Assembly: GCA_947305745.1 (NCBI GenBank)
Contig: CAMZEH010000001.1
Location: 310,001-374,000, forward strand
Origin: an uncultured Clostridia bacterium
Lineage (GTDB): Bacteria; Bacillota; Clostridia; Oscillospirales; Acutalibacteraceae
Length of the DNA stretch: 64,000 nucleotides
Direction of reading: 5' to 3'
Position numbers and translations under genes: made by a program. Under the pieces are notes generated by a model, which made no database searches, was not told where the DNA came from, and saw nothing but the letters and a program-made list of their open reading frames with translations. The stretch's first letter is position 1; every line of letters begins with the position of its first letter. Shown in pieces: positions 1-8,399 of the stretch.

Positions 1-1
1 C

Positions 2-469
2 GATCTTTTACCTTACGCGGCAATAATAAATGGCAGCGTTCTTGCTGTCCACGGAGGGGTACCGCAAGAAAATTTTTGGGAGAATTTTAAACTCGGTGTT
101 AAGCACTCCGAAGAGATCAGCCCGCTATTCAATCCTATAAAATCCGCTCTTTGGTCGGATTATGATCCGCTAACGGATTGTCTGGAAAGACCGATTATAA
201 CAGGTAACCCGAAAAGAGGTGGCTCCTCTATATGTTTTAATGAGCTTATGGCAAAAAAATTTCTTGATTCCATGAATTTAAAATATATGATTCGTGGTCA
301 TCAACCGGAACTGGGCAGTTTTCACCGGTCAACAAATGGAATAATTACGACTGTTTTTAGCGCTCTTGAAAATCAAAGTAAAATAATAGCCGAATCAGGG
401 GCAAAAATAGCCGCAGTGCTTGATTCGAAAAATCCGCCGATGGATTTTGCAACCATTATCATAAGCTAA
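2..469 (+). CDS. PPP-family serine/threonine phosphatase, C-terminal part (5' end outside window)
   Basis: The open frame runs in from the left edge, giving 155 visible residues of a longer protein. They carry the late motifs of PPP metallophosphoesterases: the metal-ligand His in a VHGG block, a downstream W-S-D block and the RGHQ block near the C-terminus. The GDxHG, GDxVDRG and GNHE motifs that bind the dinuclear metal centre would lie upstream and cannot be checked. Family members hydrolyse phosphoproteins or dinucleoside polyphosphates; the substrate cannot be told here. The internal ATG at 248 is not the start, because the family motifs extend well upstream of it. The stop overlaps the end of the convergent SleC-like gene by 4 bp. 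Confidence 0.75.
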   Translation, partial: DLLPYAAIINGSVLAVHGGVPQENFWENFKLGVKHSEEISPLFNPIKSALWSDYDPLTDCLERPIITGNPKRGGSSICFNELMAKKFLDSMNLKYMIRGHQPELGSFHRSTNGIITTVFSALENQSKIIAESGAKIAAVLDSKNPPMDFATIIIS

Positions 470-1686
470 AGCCTTTTGACGGCTGTATAAACTTTTGAAA
501 TCTCATACCACGTTGCATAGTCCACTTGACCTGTTTCAGGCATTGCGAATATATTTTGGAACCGCTTGACGGAATCGGCGGTGCTTTGTCCGTAAATCCC
601 GTCGACAGCTAGTTTCCCGATAAGCGGATAGCTATCGCTTATGTCGTTTAGCTGACTTTGTATCGTTCTCACGGAGTTTCCGCTCGAACCCACTTGCAAA
701 ACTTCTCCTGGGAATGATACCGGGATTCCAGTTACCTGATCGGTCGATTCCAAATAAATATCGTTTCCGTAATAGTTTTGAAGTATTTCTATATATCCGA
801 GTCCGTTTTCAGCAAGCTCTTTTGAGCCCCATTGTGAGAGCCAATTCGGACAAGTCACATTCTGACCGTCACAATATTGCGTGAATAAAGGCTGCTTTAT
901 ATCGGGTTTAGTGATAAACGTTGCAAAAAGGTCATCAACAATATTTGAGATTTCCTGAAAGATATTCCTCTGATAAACAAATTTTTGATCATATGCGGTA
1001 GATGAGGTAATCGTAAAGTTTTTTCCTCTGCTGCGATACCATTCAGTGTAGACTCTGTTCAGAGTAAAAGAATTTATTGTAAGAACGTTCGCTTTAATAC
1101 TTTCCTCAGGCCACGTTGCGTAGATTTCGCAGCTGGCCACATTTTTTATGTAATCTTTATACGGTACCCAATAATTAGGAGCTGAGTCATCATTTGGGTC
1201 GCCGTCATGCACAACGATATATTCCGGCACGACAACTTTGTCAAGAACGACAAACCCCGAAGTATTAGGCAACTCTTTAACGGTCTCCTCCACTATTTTA
1301 GGAGGATATTCCCCGTAAAGTGTGTGCGGAGGAATTATAAATTCCGGCGGTAACTCGGAAGTAGAAATTATCGGATTTAGAAAAATATTTTGCGTCGCCA
1401 AAGAGTCGGGCAATATTTGAATTTTTTCAATTGATATTTGTTCATAATTTTCTTTTGTTATTTCTGCGGTGTATTCCGAATAAGGCTGTGGGGAGCCGGG
1501 CGTCAGTGAATATTCCACAGGCGGAGCATCAAGCTCTATGGTATCGGATTGCCCGGAAGAATTTGTTATAAGCTCAAAAATGCTGTTTTGAGGATCGGAA
1601 TTTTCGAAAATTCTAATATTTGCGTTTGCAAGCGGCCTTCCGATTGTTTTATCAAAAACGTTTACTTGTAATCTTCCCATGCTCAT
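466..1686 (-). CDS. SleC-like spore cortex-lytic protein with C-terminal peptidoglycan-binding domain
   Basis: 406 residues. The N-terminal ~100 residues look like a beta-sandwich or prepeptide region, including VNVFDKTIGRPLANANI. The middle (about 150-320) is a SpoIID/SleC-like catalytic region with YWVPYKDYIKNVASCE, TINSFTLNRVYTEWYRS and a conserved QYCDG...CPNWLSQWGS stretch. A peptidoglycan_binding_1 repeat (VRTIQSQLN...DGIYGQSTADSVKRFQ) ends the protein. In clostridia SleC degrades spore cortex at germination; here the role is inferred from domain order and the sporulation neighbour spoVAD. No signal peptide is visible, which fits delivery from the mother cell. A GGGGG ribosome-binding site lies 8 nt before the chosen ATG. 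Confidence 0.68.
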   Translation of the reverse strand: MSMGRLQVNVFDKTIGRPLANANIRIFENSDPQNSIFELITNSSGQSDTIELDAPPVEYSLTPGSPQPYSEYTAEITKENYEQISIEKIQILPDSLATQNIFLNPIISTSELPPEFIIPPHTLYGEYPPKIVEETVKELPNTSGFVVLDKVVVPEYIVVHDGDPNDDSAPNYWVPYKDYIKNVASCEIYATWPEESIKANVLTINSFTLNRVYTEWYRSRGKNFTITSSTAYDQKFVYQRNIFQEISNIVDDLFATFITKPDIKQPLFTQYCDGQNVTCPNWLSQWGSKELAENGLGYIEILQNYYGNDIYLESTDQVTGIPVSFPGEVLQVGSSGNSVRTIQSQLNDISDSYPLIGKLAVDGIYGQSTADSVKRFQNIFAMPETGQVDYATWYEISKVYTAVKRL

Positions 1687-1756
1687 AGTTTTTGCCCCCG
1701 TATTTCGTTTTATTAAATAAAATGATGTAACAGCGGTAATTATTACAAATAAAGGG

Positions 1757-1785
1757 AACGAGCGCCTTAAAAAGCGCTCGTTTTT
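1757..1785 (-). terminator. Intrinsic terminator after spoVAD
   Basis: A perfect 9-bp stem (AACGAGCGC/GCGCTCGTT) with an 8-nt loop lies between the spoVAD stop and the SleC-like gene. A T-run follows on the plus strand and a weaker T-rich stretch on the minus strand, so it may work in both directions. Confidence 0.75.
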
Positions 1786-1789
1786 AACA

Positions 1790-2800
1790 TTACTCCGAGG
1801 TTATGTGAATTAAATGCGCTATGCCCGGTATTGATTCGCCCTGCTGTGATGAGGTGGGCGACATTAAAGCTCCCGTCGCAGCGAATAACACGTTGTTAAG
1901 TTCGTGATTTTTTACCTTGTTCATTATCATCGAGCAAAGCACTGATGCCGAACAGCCACATCCTGATCCGCCCGCGTGGACGTCCTGAGCTTCTTTGAAA
2001 TATATCATCAGCCCGCAATCGTCGTAGTTTTCGTCTATATAGATTCCTTGTTTGAGCATCAACTCTTGAAATAGGTTCGACCCGACTTCACCCAAATCCC
2101 CCGTTAAAATTAGGTCATAATCAGATGGGTTTGTTTGAGTGTCGTCCAAAAATGCGGTAACGGTCTTTGCCGCCGCGGGAGCCATAGCCGCACCCATGTT
2201 GTTTGCATCGTATATTCCGAGGTCTGTTATAACTCCGACGGTTGCTCTGTTTATTCTGGGCCCCGACTCTTTTTTACCGATTATCGCCGCGCCCGAACCG
2301 GTAACCGTCCACTGAGCCGTCGGGGTACGCTGCCCACCATAGTTTAGCGGAAATCTGAACTGCCTTTCCGATGAGCAGAAGTGCGAAGACGTAACCGCAA
2401 CTGAGAGATCTGATATTCCCGCTTCGATGGTTGTCGCGGCGAGAAATAAAGTTTGAGCCATAGTTGAGCAAGCTCCGAATTGCCCCAAAAATGGAATTCC
2501 GAGTCCGCGCAGCCCGAACGCCGACGACATACATTGATTAAGCAAATCTCCGGCGAAGATGTAATTTATATCCTCGACTGCGAGATTTCCTTTTTCAAGC
2601 GCTGTTTTTACGGCCTCAGCCTGAAGTTTACTTTCTGCTTTTTCCCAGGATGATTCACCCATAGTAGTGTCTTCAAAAATTTTATCAAACTCATCTTTAA
2701 GCGGACCTTGGGATTCTTTTTTTCCGCATACGCCCGCGGATGCTATAACTCTGGGCGAATTTTCAAACTCGACGGTAAAATTTCCGATTTTTTTACCCAT
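1790..2800 (-). CDS. spoVAD: Stage V sporulation protein AD (SpoVAD)
   Basis: 336 residues with a thiolase-like fold. Recognisable SpoVAD blocks are NSPRVIASAGVCGKKE near the N-terminus, AGDLLNQCMSSAFGLRGLGI, FGACSTMAQ, a central HFCSSERQFRFPLNYGGQR and HAGGSGCGCSASVL near the end. SpoVAD binds dipicolinic acid and, with SpoVAC and SpoVAE, moves it into the forespore. Start choice: an in-frame TTG lies 15 nt upstream, but it overlaps GGAG, which sits 9 nt before the ATG at 2800, so the ATG is preferred. spoVAC and spoVAE are not adjacent, so the usual spoVAC-D-E order is split. Confidence 0.93.
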   Translation of the reverse strand: MGKKIGNFTVEFENSPRVIASAGVCGKKESQGPLKDEFDKIFEDTTMGESSWEKAESKLQAEAVKTALEKGNLAVEDINYIFAGDLLNQCMSSAFGLRGLGIPFLGQFGACSTMAQTLFLAATTIEAGISDLSVAVTSSHFCSSERQFRFPLNYGGQRTPTAQWTVTGSGAAIIGKKESGPRINRATVGVITDLGIYDANNMGAAMAPAAAKTVTAFLDDTQTNPSDYDLILTGDLGEVGSNLFQELMLKQGIYIDENYDDCGLMIYFKEAQDVHAGGSGCGCSASVLCSMIMNKVKNHELNNVLFAATGALMSPTSSQQGESIPGIAHLIHITSE

Positions 2801-2821
2801 TAAAATCATCTCCAAAAATAA

Positions 2822-2856
2822 AGATACTATAACAACATTGTGTAGTTATAGTATCT
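2822..2856. repeat. Perfect 12-bp inverted repeat in the spoVAD leader
   Basis: AGATACTATAAC and GTTATAGTATCT are exact reverse complements with an 11-nt spacer. Read on the minus strand the hairpin is followed by TTATTTTT and then the spoVAD ribosome-binding site. It could be a terminator or attenuator for the gene upstream, or an operator. The stem is AT-rich. Confidence 0.6.
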
Positions 2857-2895
2857 GAAAGAAAGGAAGTGATTTTCATGCCAAATTTTAACAAA

Positions 2896-3099
2896 TTATT
2901 TGTTTTGATCTTTTTTATTCTTTGAATGAATTTTATACATCTCAAAGATTTTATTTTTGACTATCGAAAAAGCAGAATGAGGCTTTAAATCTGTATCGTT
3001 CGGTGCGTCGGTAACTTTGTTATCTTGTATTGGTGGGGGGGAGAGAGGGTTCTGAGTATCGGTGCCGTTGATGTTTTCGAATTCGCCATAATTACTCAT
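2896..3099 (-). CDS. Small hypothetical protein, proline/aspartate-rich
   Basis: 67 residues, hydrophilic, not recognised. The N-terminal half is acidic and Pro/Asp/Asn-rich (NPLSPPPIQDN); the C-terminus is lysine-rich (KIHSKNKKDQNK). There is no signal peptide or membrane segment. Of two in-frame ATGs, the one at 3099 is chosen because AGGGG sits 8 nt upstream, while the ATG at 3105 is only 2 nt from it. It lies between the GGGtGRT gene and spoVAD on the same strand. The PPP codons contain a run of seven C residues on the coding strand. It may be a sporulation-associated small protein, but nothing in the sequence proves that. Confidence 0.5.
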   Translation of the reverse strand: MSNYGEFENINGTDTQNPLSPPPIQDNKVTDAPNDTDLKPHSAFSIVKNKIFEMYKIHSKNKKDQNK

Positions 3100-3214
3100 A
3101 TACATCGCCCCTATATTAACTAATTAAAGCAGATTATAACATATAACATAAAGGGATACAATTAAAATATTTTTTGTCGATATTAAAAAATATTTATACA
3201 AATACAACAAAAAA

Positions 3215-4213
3215 TCACAAACACATAGCGGCCTCAACGGCGAGTGCCACAGTGGCGCCGACCATAGGGTTGTTTCCCATACCTATAAATCCCATCATGT
3301 CGACGTGCGCAGGGACAGATGAAGAACCAGCAAATTGCGCATCGCCGTGCATTCTGCCCATGGAGTCGGTAAGACCATAAGATGCCGGACCCGCTGCCAT
3401 GTTGTCGGGGTGTAGAGTTCTACCCGTGCCGCCGCCCGAGGCAACAGAAAAATATTTTTTGTCATTTTCAAATGCCCATTTTTTATATGTTCCTGCCACG
3501 ATGTGTTGAAATCTTGTAGGATTAGTGGAGTTGCCCGTTATGGAAACATCAACTTGCTCGCGCTTCATAATCGCAAGGCCTTCAAGAGCTTCGTCCGCGC
3601 CGTAACACTTTATTTGTGAGCGTTCGCCCGATGAAAATTTCTTTTCAGATACGATTTTTAAGCTGTCGGTTTCAAAATCATATTCAGTGCGGACGTATGT
3701 AAAACCGTTTATTCTGGAGATGATATAAGCGGCATCTTTCCCGAGCCCGTTAAGAATTACTCTGAGCGGAATTTTACGGGCTTTGTTTGCTGATTTGACA
3801 ATTCCGATAGCACCTTCAGCTGCGGCAAACGATTCATGCCCCGCAATGAACGCGAAACGTTTTGTTTCTTCGTTTAGTAGCTTTGCAGCGAGATTCCCGT
3901 GCCCCAGCCCGACCTTTCTGCTGTCCGCAACAGAGCCGGGTACGCAAAAAGCTTGTAGACCTTCGCCGATAAATTTTGCAGCATCGCAAGGGTTTTTCGC
4001 GGAATTTTTAATAGCAAGCGCGCAGCCGAGAGTGTACGCCCAGACGGCGTTTTCAAAAGCTATTGGCTGTACTGAACGGACTGTTTTTTCAGGGTTTATA
4101 TTTTTTTCGCCGCAAATTCTTTTAGCTTCTTCCAGACTTTTTATCCCGTTTTTTTGCAGGCAATCATTTATCCGCGCAATTCTACGGTCTTTGCCCTCAA
4201 AATTTATTTCCAT
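3215..4213 (-). CDS. GGGtGRT family protein
   Basis: 332 residues with the family-defining GGGTGRT motif (ASGGGTGRTLHPDNMAAGPASYG) near residue 270, followed by a conserved glycine-rich tail (MGFIGMGNNPMVGATVALAVEAA). An internal AGHESFAAAEGAIG block is also typical. The family is conserved in Clostridia and is known mainly by its pairing with a NifU-like scaffold, which is exactly the upstream gene here. The biochemical function is not established. The ATG has AAGGAG at good spacing. No membrane segments are seen. Confidence 0.88.
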   Translation of the reverse strand: MEINFEGKDRRIARINDCLQKNGIKSLEEAKRICGEKNINPEKTVRSVQPIAFENAVWAYTLGCALAIKNSAKNPCDAAKFIGEGLQAFCVPGSVADSRKVGLGHGNLAAKLLNEETKRFAFIAGHESFAAAEGAIGIVKSANKARKIPLRVILNGLGKDAAYIISRINGFTYVRTEYDFETDSLKIVSEKKFSSGERSQIKCYGADEALEGLAIMKREQVDVSITGNSTNPTRFQHIVAGTYKKWAFENDKKYFSVASGGGTGRTLHPDNMAAGPASYGLTDSMGRMHGDAQFAGSSSVPAHVDMMGFIGMGNNPMVGATVALAVEAAMCL

Positions 4214-4228
4214 TTTATTCGCTCCTTT

Positions 4229-4921
4229 CTATTCCGTGCGTGGGTCGATGAACTTAATACCCTCATCAAATCTGCCGTAAGTTTTTATGCTTGAATTCCA
4301 GGCAGATTCTATATTTTCTCCGTTTTTGATTTTTTCTATAAAAGTACCCATATCGATATATTTGTAACCGATAATTTCATTATTTCCATCGAGCGCCATT
4401 AACATCGTATAGCCTTCGACGGTTTGCATGTACCTGACGCCTTTTGATTTCGTACTGAAAATGGTGCCGATTTGCGAGCATTTGCCTTTGCCGAGGTCCT
4501 CAAGACTCGCTCCTATGGGTAGACCGCCTTTTGAAAAAGCAGTTTGGGAGCGCCCGTAGACGAGCTGCAAGAAAATTTTTTTCATGGCATCGTTTATTGC
4601 ATCGCAAACAAGGTCGGTATTAAGGCACTCAAGAAGCGTTTTACCGGGAAGAATTTCACCTGCCATAGCGGCAGAGTGGGTCATTCCGCTGCAGCCTATT
4701 GTTTCCACGAGAGCTTCTTCAATTATGCCGTTTTTTACGTTTAAAGTGAGTTTGCAGGCGCCTTGTTGTGGTGCGCAAGTACCCACGCCGTGTGAGAGCC
4801 CTGAAATATCCTTTATTTCAAGCGATTTCGTCCAGCCCCCCTCTTGTGGTATAGGTGAGGGGCCATGATGAGGGCAAGAACAGATTTTGCACATATTTTC
4901 TACTCCAGGTGAATTTTCCAA
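4229..4921 (-). CDS. NifU/IscU-like iron-sulfur cluster scaffold protein, partner of GGGtGRT
   Basis: About 230 residues. Conserved blocks are an N-terminal CKICSC...HHGP cysteine/histidine patch, THGVG-type CAPQQGACKLTLNV, VETIGCSGMTHSAAMAGEILPGKT and VYGRSQTAFSKGGLPIGA. The cysteines in CAPQQGAC and IGCSG fit metal or cluster binding, as in U-type scaffolds. Two starts compete: TTG at 4921 with AAAGGAG 8 nt upstream, and ATG at 4894 with GGAG 8 nt upstream. TTG is preferred because it retains the extra N-terminal residues I recall in relatives and leaves a 4-nt gap to murG. The longer ATG frame starting at 4939 overlaps murG and lacks a site. Confidence 0.82.
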   Translation of the reverse strand: MENSPGVENMCKICSCPHHGPSPIPQEGGWTKSLEIKDISGLSHGVGTCAPQQGACKLTLNVKNGIIEEALVETIGCSGMTHSAAMAGEILPGKTLLECLNTDLVCDAINDAMKKIFLQLVYGRSQTAFSKGGLPIGASLEDLGKGKCSQIGTIFSTKSKGVRYMQTVEGYTMLMALDGNNEIIGYKYIDMGTFIEKIKNGENIESAWNSSIKTYGRFDEGIKFIDPRTE

Positions 4922-4925
4922 ATTA

Positions 4926-6053
4926 TTAACTCCTTTCATTGATGATTTGTTTTGAAATTTTATATATACGTTCGCAGGAGTCTGTAATAGCTATTCTTTC
5001 TAAATTTTTGTAGTATTCGTTTGCGATTTTTTTATTGTTTTCAAGTATTTTCGAAACTTCTTTTTCGAGCGTTTCAAGGGAAAGATTTTTTTCCTCGATG
5101 ATGCTTGCCGCGTTTTCGTTCACGAGTGCCATTGCGTTGTAGTATTGATGATTTTCTGCGACGTTTGGTGATGGGATCAGTATGGCCGGTTTTTTTGCGA
5201 TTTGTATTTCGCTAAGGGTTGTTGCACCCGCACGGCAGATTACCAAATCCGCAGCAGCAAGGCACTCCGCCATATTTCTTATGTACTCTTTTATGGTATA
5301 TTTTTTGCCCTTTAAATCAATGCCGTTTTTTGTGAGCTCATCTTCGACAAAATGCCCACGTTTACCAAATCCATGTATAAAATTAAGTTTATCATTTTTA
5401 TGTCTGACGATAAATTTTGCCATGACTTCATTGATAGCCTTCGCACCCAAGCTTCCGCCAAAAGAGAGTATCACGGGATAATCATTATCTATGCCGAGTT
5501 TTTGTTTTGCTTCGTCTTTGCCGCAAACGGCGATGTTTTCTCTTACGGGAGTGCCCGTGATTTCAACGTTTTTAAGATTTTTAGGTAGATGCTGTTTAGC
5601 TTCGTTATTTATCACCAGTACTTTTGAGGCTTTTTTGGCGAGCAATTTAGTTGTAACGCCGGGGAATGAATTTGAATCGTGTATGATAAACGGGATTTTC
5701 ATTTTGGCAGCCATTCTGAGGATAGGACCGCAAACATATCCGCCTGTACCGATGCAGATATCAGGTTTAAAGTCATTCAAAATTTTTTTTGATTCTTTCG
5801 AAGCGATAAATATATTTTTCAAAGTTTGTAAATTTTTCTTAAACCCTTCAAGATTGAGTTTTCTTGAGAAACCTGAAATGGTAATACCTTTAAAATCAAT
5901 ACCTTCTTCAGGCACCAAACGTGACTCCATGCCGCCGTTTGCTCCGACGTAAAGGATTTCACAGTTAGGTTCGGTTTTTTTAAAGTGCTGAGCAAGTGCA
6001 ATTGCAGGGTTTATGTGCCCTGCCGTGCCGCCGCCCGTAAATAATATTTTCAA
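4926..6053 (-). CDS. murG: UDP-GlcNAc:undecaprenyl-PP-MurNAc-pentapeptide GlcNAc transferase
   Basis: 375 residues, a full-length GT28 enzyme that makes lipid II on the inner face of the membrane. The N-terminal GGGTAGHINPAIALA loop, the FSGFSRK-like segment, the IHDSNSFPG block and the donor-binding ADLVICRAGATTLSE motif are all present. Translation starts at TTG, 8 nt after GGGAG. It closes a minus-strand block spoVD-mraY-ftsW-murG that makes and uses lipid II; the gap to ftsW is only about 20 nt, so co-transcription is likely. Confidence 0.96.
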   Translation of the reverse strand: MKILFTGGGTAGHINPAIALAQHFKKTEPNCEILYVGANGGMESRLVPEEGIDFKGITISGFSRKLNLEGFKKNLQTLKNIFIASKESKKILNDFKPDICIGTGGYVCGPILRMAAKMKIPFIIHDSNSFPGVTTKLLAKKASKVLVINNEAKQHLPKNLKNVEITGTPVRENIAVCGKDEAKQKLGIDNDYPVILSFGGSLGAKAINEVMAKFIVRHKNDKLNFIHGFGKRGHFVEDELTKNGIDLKGKKYTIKEYIRNMAECLAAADLVICRAGATTLSEIQIAKKPAILIPSPNVAENHQYYNAMALVNENAASIIEEKNLSLETLEKEVSKILENNKKIANEYYKNLERIAITDSCERIYKISKQIINERS

Positions 6054-6072
6054 AAGTATCGCTCCCTAATTT

Positions 6073-7287
6073 TCATATTTTTTCTATTCGTGATGACCTT
6101 GAAATGGCCAGTACAATTCCCATCTGAGCGAGCAGCATCATCAGAGAGGTACCGCCATAACTAAAGAACGGCAAGCTTATACCCGTGTTTGGAATTGTGT
6201 TCGTAACAACGGCGATATTAAGTAAAACCTGTAATCCCACTTGTGCTGTAAGCCCAATGCCTAGAAGTGAGCCGAATTTATCTTTTGCGCGTATTGAAAT
6301 TACCATTCCGCGCCATATAAGTAGCGCAAACAGAAGCAAAATAACGACGGCACCGATAAACCCGAGTTCTTCGCAAACCACGGCGAATATAAAGTCGTTT
6401 TGAGGCTCGGGGATGTATAAATATTTTTGACGTGAATTACCGAGCCCGAGTCCGAAAAGTCCGCCCGAACCGATTGCATAGAGCCCCTGGCGTGTTTGCC
6501 AAGTATCAACACCCGCGCCGGGCGAAAACGGGTCGAGCCAGCCTGCAATGCGGTCGTTTGCGTATGTGAGTTTGTCTGTGAAAAGCACCAAGTAGAGTAG
6601 CGCAGAAGCAATTCCTCCCAGCACAATCCCAAACCACTTAAGCTGAACTCCGCCGACGAAAAGCATCCCCGCTGCCAAAAGCACGATTATTGCACAGCAT
6701 GAAATGTGGGGTTCGAGAGCGAGTAAAATCAGCGTCGGGACGAGTATTATGAGGTAGGGGAGTATGCCATATTTAAATGTTTGCATTCTGTGAAAATTTA
6801 AATTTATAAAATGTGCGAACGAAAGAACAATTGCGAATTTTGTGATTTCCGAGGCCTGAAAGCTGAAGGTCCCAAGCTGTATCCATCGGTGGACGCCGTT
6901 TATCGGAGGCATGACGAGCACCAAAAGCAGCAGCACAAAAGATACGCCCAAGACAGGTACCGCCCACTTGTGAAAATAATGGTAATCGACGGTCGAGACC
7001 GCAAACATGCCGATTACGCCCAAAATCGCAAAAATAACCTGATTCTTTATGAAGTAAAAACTGTTTCCGCCGTGTAAGTAGTAAGCGTTCGGATAACTTG
7101 CCGAAAACATCATTACAAGCCCAATGACGAGTATCGTCAGCACCAAAAACAAAAACGGCAAATCCATCCCTGATTTAAGCGAGAATATCTTAAGCCACGA
7201 GAATAAATTTTTAGATTTTTTATATCTGTGTTTTTTTGGCATATTAGTTGGTTCCGAGCCGTTTTTTCGTATTCTTTTTGCTCTCAT
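6073..7287 (-). CDS. ftsW: SEDS-family peptidoglycan glycosyltransferase FtsW
   Basis: 404 residues: a basic cytoplasmic N-terminus (residues 1-35) and about ten membrane segments. The C-terminal SEDS signature PFFSYGGTSLMMLLAQMG is present, as is the ISCCAIIVLLAAG region. FtsW polymerises lipid II at the division septum together with a class B PBP; the spoVD-type PBP is two genes upstream. SEDS paralogues RodA and SpoVE are alternatives, but position next to murG and mraY favours FtsW or SpoVE. The start ATG is preceded by AAGG and GGGAGG. Confidence 0.9.
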   Translation of the reverse strand: MRAKRIRKNGSEPTNMPKKHRYKKSKNLFSWLKIFSLKSGMDLPFLFLVLTILVIGLVMMFSASYPNAYYLHGGNSFYFIKNQVIFAILGVIGMFAVSTVDYHYFHKWAVPVLGVSFVLLLLVLVMPPINGVHRWIQLGTFSFQASEITKFAIVLSFAHFINLNFHRMQTFKYGILPYLIILVPTLILLALEPHISCCAIIVLLAAGMLFVGGVQLKWFGIVLGGIASALLYLVLFTDKLTYANDRIAGWLDPFSPGAGVDTWQTRQGLYAIGSGGLFGLGLGNSRQKYLYIPEPQNDFIFAVVCEELGFIGAVVILLLFALLIWRGMVISIRAKDKFGSLLGIGLTAQVGLQVLLNIAVVTNTIPNTGISLPFFSYGGTSLMMLLAQMGIVLAISRSSRIEKI

Positions 7288-7315
7288 TTAAGCCTTGTGA
7301 CCTCCCGAATGAATT

Positions 7316-8359
7316 TTAAATGTTATATACAACAAGCAGTATAGAAATTATCCCCAAAAATATGGTTGTTAAACTAAACACAGCACATATTTTTGTTTCG
7401 CTCCAGCCGCACATTTCAAAGTGATGATGAATGGGACTCATTTTAAAAAGTCGTTTCCCGTGGGTGAATTTAAAATAAGCCACTTGTAGAATGACAGAGA
7501 ACATCTCAAGTATATAAACGAACGCGAGAATAATCATAGGTACATGAAGCCCTGTCCCGATGCCGAGTGCGCACGCCATGGCACCTAGGAATAGCGAACC
7601 GGTATCGCCCATAAACACTTTAGCCGGGTGGAAATTCCAAAACAAAAATCCAAGACAACCGCCCGTCAAAGCCGCAGCTTCGATGCTCATCCCGAACATG
7701 CCCATGAAATTCGCGAGGAACATGTAAAAAATTCCGATGAATAGCGCTACGGAAGCACTTAAGCCATCCACGCCGTCCGTAAGATTCGCAGCGTTTATAA
7801 TACCGACGATTATTACCGAAAAAATTATCCAGTAGAAAAAGCCAAACTCAATAACTCCAAAAAAAGGCAAGTGAACTTTTGTCAGACTTTCTCCGCCCGT
7901 TGCGGTATTTACGACGCCCAGAATTAAAAAATAAGCAAAAGTGATACCAAATTGAAGTATAAGTTTTTGTTTTGGAGTAAGACCTGCATTTTGCTTTTGT
8001 TTTACTTTTACAAAGTCGTCAATCATGCCTGTGAGCCCGCAAGCTATTGCCATACCTAGACCTGCGAAAATTTTCGTCATCATAAGCGGAGTTTCGGTAA
8101 CTTTCAGTCCGCTTATTGAAGATAAATAATAATACATAGGCACGCAAATTACTGTCGCGAGCGTTATCCCGATGATAAACATAATTCCACCCATGGTGGG
8201 AGTGCCTTGCTTGTTCTTGTGCCACGACGGTCCAATTTCAAGTATTGTCTGACCGTATTTGAGTTTGTGTAGGAAAGGTATAACTACCTTGCCGAGCGAT
8301 AGAGTTACCAGAAATGAGATCAATATTGAAAGTATGACCGAAAAGCTGTATGCGTTCAT
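7316..8359 (-). CDS. mraY: Phospho-N-acetylmuramoyl-pentapeptide transferase
   Basis: 347 residues, polytopic membrane enzyme making lipid I from UDP-MurNAc-pentapeptide and undecaprenyl phosphate. Diagnostic motifs: GTPTMGG near the N-terminus, NLTDGVDGL, FMGDTGSL and the MSPIHHHFE histidine triad, which together form the Mg-dependent active site. GGAGG stands 8 nt before the ATG. murD, which commonly follows mraY, is absent; ftsW follows directly, about 28 nt away. Confidence 0.96.
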   Translation of the reverse strand: MNAYSFSVILSILISFLVTLSLGKVVIPFLHKLKYGQTILEIGPSWHKNKQGTPTMGGIMFIIGITLATVICVPMYYYLSSISGLKVTETPLMMTKIFAGLGMAIACGLTGMIDDFVKVKQKQNAGLTPKQKLILQFGITFAYFLILGVVNTATGGESLTKVHLPFFGVIEFGFFYWIIFSVIIVGIINAANLTDGVDGLSASVALFIGIFYMFLANFMGMFGMSIEAAALTGGCLGFLFWNFHPAKVFMGDTGSLFLGAMACALGIGTGLHVPMIILAFVYILEMFSVILQVAYFKFTHGKRLFKMSPIHHHFEMCGWSETKICAVFSLTTIFLGIISILLVVYNI

Positions 8360-8399
8360 AAAATTTACCTCCGCTATTTTATTTTTCGCCTGATTTTAA

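Noticed and set aside
2135..2534. Two shadow frames in spoVAD on either strand
   Set aside because: No ribosome-binding site, and spoVAD is a complete, well-conserved gene here.
2878..2925. A 15-codon plus-strand ORF (MPNFNKLF...) with GGAAGTGA upstream
   Set aside because: Too short, overlaps the 3' end of a minus-strand gene and shows no family pattern.
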